NCBI RefSeq assembly: GCF_001983105.1
Contig: NZ_MOMC01000008.1
Location: forward strand, 211,031-229,726
DNA: 18,696 nucleotides
Direction: 5' to 3'
Source: Pseudofrankia asymbiotica
Lineage (GTDB): Bacteria; Actinomycetota; Actinomycetes; Frankiales; Frankiaceae
Shown one piece after another: positions 12,987 to 18,696 of this stretch (within the stretch, counting starts at the first letter, position 1; each line of letters begins with the position of its first letter). The notes below the pieces were generated by a model. It was not told where the DNA came from and searched no databases. It was given only the letters and a program-made list of their open reading frames with translations. A program made the position numbers and the translations under genes.

Positions 12987-15848
12987 GTGACACCGCCGTC
13001 CGCCGCCTCCGCGCGCACCGGCCCGCCACCTCTGGTCGCGTCCCGCCCCGGCGGCGACACGGCCGAGGGCACGGCACCCGGCGTCGCCACCGACCCCGCC
13101 TGGACCCGGCGGCGACGCCTCCGGCCGCCCAGGCCCGCGACGCTCGCCCGGTCCGTCGCCGCGCTCGCCGCCGGGGCCGCCCTCTACCTGGCGTTCCCCC
13201 CGGTGGGCGCGTGGCCGCTCGCGCCCGTCGCCGTCGCCGCCCTCACCCTGCTGGTGCGCGGCCGGCGGCTGCCGTCCGCCTACCGGGTCGCGTTCCTGTT
13301 CGGCCTGGGCTTCTTCCTGCCGCTGCTGCGGTTCGTCGCGTTCGTCGGTGACGACGCCCTCTACGCCCTGGCGGTCGGCGAGGCCGCGATCCTCGCCCTC
13401 GCCGGCCCCGCGACCGTGCTCGCCCTGCGGCTGCGCCCCGGCTACTCCTGGGCCGCCCTCGCCTGCGTCTGGGTCGGCCAGGAGGCGCTGCGCGGCCGGG
13501 CCCCGTTCGGGGGCTTCCCCTGGGGCCGGCTCGCGTTCAGCCAGCCCGACAGCCCCTACACGCCGCTCGCCGCCGTCGCCGGCGCCCCGGCGATGACGTT
13601 CGCCGTCGCCGCCACCGGCGCCCTGCTCGCCCTCGCCCTGCACACCCTGGCCACCACCGGCCGTGCCGCGCTGGCGACCCGCCTCGGCGTCCCCGACGTC
13701 ACCGCACACCCCGGGCCGGCCAGCGGCCCCACCGGCCCGGCTGGCCCCGTCGCCGTGCCCGCCCAGCGGTCCGGCGACGGCGACACCCGCACCGGCCGGC
13801 GCGGACGGGCGCGGGCGCTCGTCCTGGGCGCCGCGCTGCCCGCCGTCGGCATCGCCGCGCTCGCCGCCGTCGGCCTCGCCGTGCCGCTGCCCACCGCCGC
13901 CCAGGACGGCACCCTGCGCGTCGCCGCGATCCAGGGCGACGTCCCCGAACCCGGCGGCCTCGACGCCCTCGGGGAGAAGTTCCAGGTCACCCGCAACCAC
14001 GTCGACGAGACGCTCCGCCTCGCCGCCGACGTCGACGCCGGGCGCACCCCCAGGCCCGGCCTGGTCGTCTGGCCGGAGAACTCCTCCGACGTCGACCCGT
14101 TCGCCGACCCCCGCGCCGCCGCGCTGCTCGACGAGGCCGCCCGCGCCGTCGGCACCCCGATCCTGCTCGGCGCGGTCCTCGACGGCCCCGGCGCCGGCCA
14201 CGTCCGCAACGCCGGCCTTGTCTGGACCGCCGACGGCTGGGCCGGCCAGCTCTACGTCAAGCACCGGCCCGTCCCGTTCGCCGAGTACCTCCCCGGCCGC
14301 GAGTTCCTGCAGAAGGTCATCACCCGGTTCGCGACCGAGATGCCCAACGACTTCGTCCACGGCACCGGCCCCGCCGTCCTGCCCGCCGCCGGCACCACCA
14401 TCGGCGACGTCATCTGCTTCGAGGTCGCCTACGACAGCAACGTCCGCGACTCCGTCGACCAGGGCGCCCGCCTGATCGTCGTCCAGACGAACAACGCGTC
14501 CTTCGGCCGCAAGGGCGAAAGCCAGCAGCAGCTCGCGATGACCCGGATCCGCGCCGTCGAGCACGGCCGCGCCACCATCCAGGTCTCCACCAGCGGGCAA
14601 AGCGCCATCATCACCCCCGATGGCACCGTCCTGTCCCAGACCGGCCTGTACGAACCCGGCATACTCTCCGCCGAACTGCCGCTGCGCACCGGCCGCACTC
14701 TGGCCGACCGGGTGGGCGCGATCCCGGAGGCGGTCGCGAGCGCCCTCGCGGCGGCGGCCATTATGGCTGGGATCGCCACCGGGCGCCGGCGGCCCGTCGG
14801 CGCCGGCGCCCCGCTGTCCGGTGCCAGGCACTCCGGCCCCGGCGCCACCCCGCGGGACACCCCCGCCCCGCGGACAGGCCTCCGGCCCGACGGCCGTGGA
14901 CCAGAAAGGAGCGGCGTGGACGCCCACCGGGTAGTCGTCTGCATGCCGACGTACAACGAACGGGAGAACCTCACCCGCACGGCCAGCAGGCTGCGCGAGG
15001 CGAACCCGGCCGTCGACCTGCTCGTCATCGACGACAACAGCCCCGACGGCACCGGCCAGATCGCCGACGAGCTGGCCCGGGAGGACAACCAGATCCACGT
15101 CCTGCACCGCGCCGGGAAGTCCGGTCTCGGCTCCGCCTACGTCGCCGGCTTCTCCTGGGCCCTGCGCCACGGCTACGACGTCATCGTCGAGATGGACGCC
15201 GACGGCTCCCACCAGCCCGAGGAGCTGCCCCGCCTGCTCGCGCGGCTCGGCACCGCCGACCTGGTCATCGGCTCCCGCTGGGTCCGCGACGGGCAGGTCC
15301 GCAACTGGCCCCGCAGCCGGCTCGTCCTGTCCCGCGGCGCGAACCTCTACGTCCGCGCCGCCCTCGGCATCCCGCTGCGTGACGCCACCGCCGGCTACCG
15401 CGCCTACCGGGCCGACGTGCTGCGGGCCCGCGACCTCGACGCGATCCAGTCCCAGGGCTACTGCTTCCAGGTCGACCTGGCCTGGACGGCCTGGCGCGAC
15501 GGCTTCCGCGTCGCGGAGGTGCCCATCACCTTCGTCGAGCGCGAACGCGGCGCGTCCAAGATGAGCCGTTCCATCATCATCGAGGCGTTCTGGCGTACCG
15601 CCCTGTGGGCGCTCGTCTCCGGCCGCCGCGGCCCGGCGCCCCGCCCGCTGCCCGCCACACCGGTCAGCGTCCCCGCGCCCTCCACCGAGCCGGCCCTCGT
15701 CACGGCCACCGCGACCGCCGGGCCGCCCACGCAGCCCACGGGGCCCACGATCGCGACCACCGGCCCGGCGACGTCACTCGGCGCCGCGGGGACCGCCACC
15801 GTCGACCCGCCGGCGCCAGCCCACCAGCGCACCTCCGACGAGCCCTGA
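12987..15848 (+). CDS. Fused apolipoprotein N-acyltransferase and polyprenol-phosphate mannose synthase (Lnt-Ppm1 type)
   Basis: A 953-residue, two-enzyme membrane protein. Residues about 45-285 hold the hydrophobic helices of Lnt (starting ARSVAALAAGAALYLAFPP). The carbon-nitrogen hydrolase domain (about 305-560) has the triad E364 (VVWPENSSD), K425 (YVKHRPVPFAEYLP) and C477 (VICFEVAYD), all intact; it should add the third acyl chain to lipoproteins. From residue 644 a GT2 glycosyltransferase follows: VVCMPTYNERENL, LLVIDDNSPDGTG and metal-binding EMDADGSHQPE, as in polyprenol-phosphate mannose synthases that make the lipid mannose donor used for lipoglycans and protein mannosylation. The tail after about 885 is Pro/Thr/Ala-rich. 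The same domain order is known in M. tuberculosis Ppm1, while some actinobacteria have separate genes. The GTG start at 12987 lacks a clear ribosome-binding site. Strong hairpins follow the stop. Confidence 0.93.
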   Translation: MTPPSAASARTGPPPLVASRPGGDTAEGTAPGVATDPAWTRRRRLRPPRPATLARSVAALAAGAALYLAFPPVGAWPLAPVAVAALTLLVRGRRLPSAYRVAFLFGLGFFLPLLRFVAFVGDDALYALAVGEAAILALAGPATVLALRLRPGYSWAALACVWVGQEALRGRAPFGGFPWGRLAFSQPDSPYTPLAAVAGAPAMTFAVAATGALLALALHTLATTGRAALATRLGVPDVTAHPGPASGPTGPAGPVAVPAQRSGDGDTRTGRRGRARALVLGAALPAVGIAALAAVGLAVPLPTAAQDGTLRVAAIQGDVPEPGGLDALGEKFQVTRNHVDETLRLAADVDAGRTPRPGLVVWPENSSDVDPFADPRAAALLDEAARAVGTPILLGAVLDGPGAGHVRNAGLVWTADGWAGQLYVKHRPVPFAEYLPGREFLQKVITRFATEMPNDFVHGTGPAVLPAAGTTIGDVICFEVAYDSNVRDSVDQGARLIVVQTNNASFGRKGESQQQLAMTRIRAVEHGRATIQVSTSGQSAIITPDGTVLSQTGLYEPGILSAELPLRTGRTLADRVGAIPEAVASALAAAAIMAGIATGRRRPVGAGAPLSGARHSGPGATPRDTPAPRTGLRPDGRGPERSGVDAHRVVVCMPTYNERENLTRTASRLREANPAVDLLVIDDNSPDGTGQIADELAREDNQIHVLHRAGKSGLGSAYVAGFSWALRHGYDVIVEMDADGSHQPEELPRLLARLGTADLVIGSRWVRDGQVRNWPRSRLVLSRGANLYVRAALGIPLRDATAGYRAYRADVLRARDLDAIQSQGYCFQVDLAWTAWRDGFRVAEVPITFVERERGASKMSRSIIIEAFWRTALWALVSGRRGPAPRPLPATPVSVPAPSTEPALVTATATAGPPTQPTGPTIATTGPATSLGAAGTATVDPPAPAHQRTSDEP
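14903..14918 (+). promoter_or_regulatory. Internal ribosome-binding site and GTG at the Lnt/Ppm domain junction
   Basis: AGAAAGGAG (14903-14911) lies 4 nt before an in-frame GTG (14916), codon 644 of the fused gene, exactly where the mannose-synthase domain begins (VDAHRVVVCMPTYNE). It would give a separate 310-residue synthase. This looks like the kept start of a formerly separate gene. Confidence 0.6.
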
Positions 15849-15891
15849 CCCATGGCCAGGCGGCCCGGTGGGGAACCCCGCCCGGGGGACG

Positions 15892-15927
15892 GGAAAGGGG
15901 CGTGGCCTCGGCGCCACGCCCCTTTCC
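15892..15927. terminator. Strong hairpin after the lnt-ppm gene, probably a bidirectional terminator
   Basis: GGAAAGGGGCGTGGC (15892-15906) pairs perfectly over 15 bp with GCCACGCCCCTTTCC (15913-15927), with a 6-nt loop. It begins 44 nt past the stop at 15848, between the convergent lnt-ppm and rbpA genes. No U-run follows, as is common in actinobacteria. Confidence 0.75.
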
Positions 15928-16013
15928 GCCACGTCCGCAGCCTCAGATCCGCTGCTCGCGCCTCTCCGTGCTCTTCGCCCGCTCCGCCGGCTCCTGGCCG
16001 GGCCATGCCCAGC

Positions 16014-16053
16014 CAGAGGCCTCCGAGGGTCACCCCCCGGAGGAGAGCCTCTG
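16014..16053. terminator. Second hairpin, on the rbpA side of the convergent gap
   Basis: CAGAGGC (16014-16020) pairs with GCCTCTG (16047-16053) and CTCCG (16021-16025) with CGGAG (16038-16042), with a 4-nt bulge and a 12-nt loop. It lies 60 nt beyond the rbpA stop at 16113 and so probably ends rbpA transcription. With the 15892-15927 hairpin it insulates the two convergent genes. The 15849-16112 gap holds nothing else recognisable. Confidence 0.6.
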
Positions 16054-16112
16054 ACCCGGGCCCGCCGGGACGCCACCCTAAGGGGCCGCGACCAGGCCAG
16101 GCCCGTTACCCG

Positions 16113-16457
16113 TCAGCTGGCCTGGCGGCTGTCGCCACGCAGGACAGCGAGACGCTCCGCCAGAACCTCTTCCAGATCCGCCGTCGTCCGCCGCTCCATC
16201 AGCATGTCCCAGTGGGTACGCGGCGGCTTCGCCTTCTTCGGCTCCGGCCGCTCCCCGTCCACGATCACCGACGCCTCGCCGCACACCCGGCACTCCCAGA
16301 CCGAGGGCACCTCGGCCTCAGCGGCGAACGGCATGGTGAACTGGTGGCCGTTCGGACAGTCGTACGACGCGGTCTGCCGCGGAGCAAGCTCCGTGCTGCG
16401 GTCGGTCTCGTAGGACACCGCGCCGAGACGGCTGCCCCGCAGAACGCGCTCGCCCAT
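16113..16457 (-). CDS. rbpA: RNA polymerase-binding protein RbpA
   Basis: A 114-residue protein, the usual length for this actinobacteria-specific factor, which binds RNA polymerase and the housekeeping sigma factor, stabilises the open complex and influences rifampicin tolerance. It starts GERVLRGSRLGAVSYETDR, as RbpA proteins do. The central zinc-type core has C34, H38, C56 and C59 (CPNGH, WECRVCG), the ligand positions described for the Streptomyces coelicolor protein. The C-terminal sigma-interaction segment carries PPRTHWDMLMERRTTADLEE. ATG 16457 has GGAGGGG about 4 nt upstream. A SigR-type promoter lies 45 nt upstream. The gene is divergent from the small membrane-protein gene and convergent with lnt-ppm. 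Confidence 0.97.
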   Translation of the reverse strand: MGERVLRGSRLGAVSYETDRSTELAPRQTASYDCPNGHQFTMPFAAEAEVPSVWECRVCGEASVIVDGERPEPKKAKPPRTHWDMLMERRTTADLEEVLAERLAVLRGDSRQAS

Positions 16458-16501
16458 AGAACCCCTCCGAGCCGTTGATAATCGGTGTCTCCTGTTCTCC
16501 G

Positions 16502-16528
16502 AACGTCGGAGCCAGCCGAGACGTTCCC
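16502..16528 (-). promoter_or_regulatory. SigR (disulfide-stress) type promoter of rbpA
   Basis: On the minus strand GGGAAC (complement of 16523-16528) and GTT (complement of 16502-16504) are separated by exactly 18 nt, matching the SigR consensus GGGAAY-N18-GTT. In S. coelicolor rbpA is known to belong to the SigR regulon, so both match and context agree. The expected transcript has a leader of about 40 nt. A 7-bp inverted repeat GAACGTC/GACGTTC (16501-16507, 16520-16526) overlaps both promoter elements. Confidence 0.85.
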
Positions 16529-16554
16529 ACCAGGGAAGGGTCGGTAACGAGACT

Positions 16555-17031
16555 GTGACCACACTACGTGTCCGCGCGCTCACATCCATCCCGCCGCGGG
16601 CGGGCGGGCGCGCCCATCTCGGCCTGCTGGCCCTCGGCCGCTGCGCCATCGGCGCCGCCGCGCTCGCCCGCCCCGCCACCGCCCTGCGCGCCACCGGCGT
16701 CGACCGCGTCACCGCCGAGAACACCGCCTGGGCCGCCCGTCTCCTCGGCGGCCGCGACCTCGCCCTCGGTGGCGGCCTCCTGCACGCCCTCGCCCGCCGC
16801 CACCCCACCAGCGGCTGGGTCTGGGCCGGCGCCCTCGCCGACGCCGTCGACGCCGCCGTGCTGTCCACCGCCGCCGCCCGCCGCCAGGTCTCCCCGGCCG
16901 CCGGCACCCTCGCCGCGCTGCTCGGCGCCGGCGCGGTCGCCTGGGCCGTGCCCGCGCTCACCGCCACCCCGGCCACGCCGCTCACCGAGGACGAGGACCC
17001 CGCCGATCCGGCCGACCCGGCCGGCGGCTGA
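16555..17031 (+). CDS. Small multi-helix membrane protein (DUF4267-like)
   Basis: A 158-residue hydrophobic protein. The pattern LGLLALGRCAIGAAALARPATAL (23-45), then TAWAARLLGGRDLALGGGLLHALA (57-80), a third helix around 88-108 (VWAGALADAVDAAVLST) and a fourth at 117-138 (AGTLAALLGAGAVAWAVPAL) resembles small actinobacterial membrane proteins with a GRxxG...RLLGxRDLxLG signature, grouped as DUF4267 or similar; that name is from memory. The acidic tail EDEDPADPADPAGG is probably cytoplasmic. No enzymatic motif is seen and the function is unknown. The start is GTG 16555; no good ribosome-binding site is visible. It is divergent from rbpA across 97 nt and convergent with the WD40 gene, whose intended stop is 21 nt away. 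Confidence 0.78.
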   Translation: MTTLRVRALTSIPPRAGGRAHLGLLALGRCAIGAAALARPATALRATGVDRVTAENTAWAARLLGGRDLALGGGLLHALARRHPTSGWVWAGALADAVDAAVLSTAAARRQVSPAAGTLAALLGAGAVAWAVPALTATPATPLTEDEDPADPADPAGG

Positions 17032-17070
17032 AGCCCACAGCCGGCCCACCGTCACGGAACGTGCCACAGC

Positions 17071-17085
17071 CGCGCCGCGCCGCGC
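17071..17085. repeat. CGCGC pentanucleotide, three tandem copies, at the second frameshift
   Basis: CGCGC occurs at 17071-17075, 17076-17080 and 17081-17085. Removing one unit restores the WD40 frame into GDGAARLWHVP and a stop at 17052. A gain of one unit by slippage therefore explains the shift. Confidence 0.85.
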
Positions 17086-18285
17086 CGTCACCGTTCCCCG
17101 TGGCCAGCAGCCGCCCGTCCGCCGACAGCGCCAGGCTCGCCGCCCCGCCCTCGGGACCCGCCGCGTGGCTCGCGGTCAGCACCGGCCGCGCGGGATCCGT
17201 CACATCCCACACCCCGACCCCCCAACAGCCCGCGGCGGCGAACATCCCCCCGTCAGGGGCGAACACCATCCGGTACGCCCCGTCCGCGACCGGCACTCCC
17301 GTCGGACGCGCCGGGTCGGAGACATCCCACAGCCGGGTACGGTCACGGCCACCAAGGTTGTCGGCGCTGGTCGCGAGCAGGCCACCGCCGCCATCCTGGC
17401 CCCGCCGCCCACCGTCGCGACCGAGCGCGGGCGAGCCGGGTCCGACACGTCCCACAGCCCCGCGCCCTCGCCCGCCGTCGCCAGCCGGTCACCCACCAGC
17501 GCCACCAGATTCGTCTCACCGACCGGCAACTGGCCCAACAACCGGCCATGCGCCGGGTCGGACACGTCCCACAGCCGGGCCGCGTCAAAGAACCCGCTGC
17601 TGGCCAGCAGCTTTCCGTCCGCGGAGAACACCACCGACCCGACCGGCCCGGTCTGCCCGACCAGCGGCTCACCGGTCTCCCGCGGATCCGCCCGGTCGGT
17701 CACGTCCCACAGCCGGATCGCCGCGTCGAAACCACTGGTCGCCAGGACCGCGCCGTCCGGGGAGAACGCCAACGCCTCGATGATGCCGGTCGTCGCGAAC
17801 GGCACGCCGACCTGCGACGGCCGCGCCGGGTCGGTCACGTCCCACAGCCGGACAGCCCGGTCGTCACCGCCGACCGCCACCGTCCGCCCGTCGGGGGAGA
17901 ACGCCACCGCGTGCACGTTGCCCGAACCACCCGGCGGGGACATCACCCCGGCCCGTTCCAGCGCCCGCCCGCCGGCCGGCGCCTCGCAGACGACGTTGTC
18001 GGCCGACCCCGACGCCTCGTTATCCCCATCCCCACCGCCTCGTGCGGTGAGGACCACGGCGGTGACGGCACCCGCGAGAACGACCGCGACAAGGGCGGCG
18101 AGAAACGCGCGCCGACGCCGGCCCCGTCTCGGTGAAGCATCCCTCGAAGGCACCACCGGACCAGGCAGCCCGCCCGGCGGCGGTGTCTCCCGTCCAGGCA
18201 CACGAACGGTGACGCCCGTGGGCGGGTTCACGCCGGGCTCGGCGCCCGTCGCGGACGGCGCCGACCTGTCAGGCCCGGCGGTCTC

Positions 18286-18357
18286 GGCGGTCTCGGCGGG
18301 ATAGGCGGTCTCGGCGGGATAGGCGGTCTCGGCGGGATAGGCGGTCTCGGCGGGATA
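18286..18357. repeat. 18-bp in-frame tandem repeat, four perfect copies
   Basis: GGCGGTCTCGGCGGGATA is repeated at 18286-18303, 18304-18321, 18322-18339 and 18340-18357, with a partial copy at 18277-18285. On the minus strand it encodes AYPAET four times in the cytoplasmic linker of the WD40 protein. Perfect identity suggests recent expansion and probable copy-number variation between strains. Confidence 0.95.
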
Positions 18358-18635
18358 GGCGCCGTTCCCGGCGTCCGCGGCCTCGGTCCGCGGGGGCCGG
18401 ACCGGCTCCGCCGGTGCCGTCGCGCCCGGCGGGCCCGAGCGGGCCGCGTACGACGAGACCGGTGGAGGCGGTGTCGACCCGTCACCCAGCCGGCCCAACA
18501 GGTCATACGGACCGACCGACCTCGGGTCATCCTCATCCAACGGCAAAGCCGACACGACCGGCGAACCTCAACCCCCCGAGGCCACCAACCGGCCCCATCG
18601 TGGCGAACCGCCCCCAGACGACCGCACGTGCGCCG

Positions 18636-18664
18636 ATCGTAGGAAACCGGCCACAGGCCGTCCA
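18636..18664 (-). promoter_or_regulatory. Possible promoter of the WD40 gene
   Basis: On the minus strand TGGACG (complement of 18659-18664) and TACGAT (complement of 18636-18641) are 17 nt apart. The -10 fits TAnnnT well; the -35 matches four of six positions. It lies 81 nt upstream of the GTG at 18555. The 141 nt to the window's right edge show no other gene. Confidence 0.35.
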
Positions 18665-18696
18665 GAGTGTTACCACTGACCGCCACCACCCGGCCC

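Larger units (their letters stand above)
17052..18555 (-). pseudogene. Membrane-anchored seven-blade WD40 protein with kinase-like N-terminal stub, interrupted by two frameshifts
   Basis: The GTG start at 18555 gives PLDEDDPRSVGPYDLLGRLGDGS, which resembles the first residues of actinobacterial Ser/Thr kinases up to the Gly-rich loop; no kinase domain follows. Next come a Pro/Ala linker with AYPAET repeats (67-90), an Arg-rich stop and one membrane helix (about 150-170), then WD40 blades outside the membrane. Four blades (each ending WDVxDPARP or similar) lie in the first frame. Near 17398-17410 the frame must change to continue into blades five and six, and near 17071-17086 it must change again to give the last blade (GDGAARLWHVP, stop 17052-17054). 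Read with both corrections the protein has exactly seven blades, a complete propeller. Uncorrected, translation leaves the propeller after blade four and stops at 17200. WD40 propellers are protein-binding scaffolds. It could be a recent pseudogene, sequencing error, or variable expression. Confidence 0.82.

Noticed and set aside
12838..12990. 50-codon plus-strand frame ending with a GTGA overlap at the lnt start
   Set aside because: No ribosome-binding site at useful spacing, low-complexity sequence, and its start lies inside a palindrome; probably chance.
12846..15212. 788-codon minus-strand frame opposite lnt-ppm
   Set aside because: Low-complexity Gly/Ala/Asp/Arg protein with no motif; it mirrors the codon pattern of the real gene.
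18286..18357. Tandem repeat considered as a CRISPR or VNTR array
   Set aside because: The 18-bp units abut without spacers and are in frame within a coding region, so it is a protein-coding repeat.

Overview
The window is very GC-rich, with GTG starts, 4-nt start/stop overlaps and an actinobacterial gene set (RbpA, SigE-family sigma factors, a fused Lnt-Ppm1 protein, WD40 blades ending in WDVxDPARP). I infer a filamentous, Frankia-like actinomycete. No rRNA, tRNA, CRISPR array, transposase or integrase was recognised; this looks like chromosomal backbone with some lineage-specific genes.

Layout. (1) 1-6175, minus strand: a stand-alone 5'-3' exonuclease (5087-6175), a 541-nt gap with hairpins, then a tight three-gene run: SDR acyl-CoA-reductase-like/HAD phosphatase fusion (2191-4545), zinc-dependent MDR dehydrogenase (887-2194, GTGA overlap) and a LarA-like protein cut by the left edge (1-726). 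(2) 6483-6926, plus: an Lrp/AsnC regulator, probably leaderless. (3) 6953-12768: two paralogous modules, each a SigE-family sigma factor plus a single-pass membrane protein. They face away from each other around a YtcJ-like amidohydrolase. The left module is one continuous reading frame (sigma fused to membrane protein) with a strong internal Shine-Dalgarno and ATG; the right module is two genes joined by ATGA. The control region at 8705-9132 holds two strong palindromes and a direct repeat. (4) 12987-15848, plus: Lnt fused to polyprenol-phosphate mannose synthase, again with an internal ribosome-binding site at the domain junction, followed by strong hairpins. (5) 16113-16457, minus: rbpA with a textbook SigR-type promoter; beside it, divergent, a small membrane protein (16555-17031). 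(6) 17052-18555, minus: a seven-bladed WD40 membrane protein with a kinase-like N-terminal stub, broken by two frameshifts.

How it may work together. The 1-4545 run looks like a translationally coupled pathway for reducing an acyl thioester and oxidising or isomerising an alcohol or hydroxy acid; its substrate cannot be read from sequence. Lnt-Ppm1 supplies lipoprotein acylation and mannosyl donor for the envelope. RbpA helps the housekeeping sigma factor and appears to be under disulfide-stress control. The sigma/membrane-protein modules are probably signal-responsive transcription units. The most distinctive features are the fused versus split sigma modules, the LarA homologue lacking one expected histidine, the repeat-rich divergent control region, and the frameshifted propeller whose second shift sits on a triplicated 5-bp repeat.
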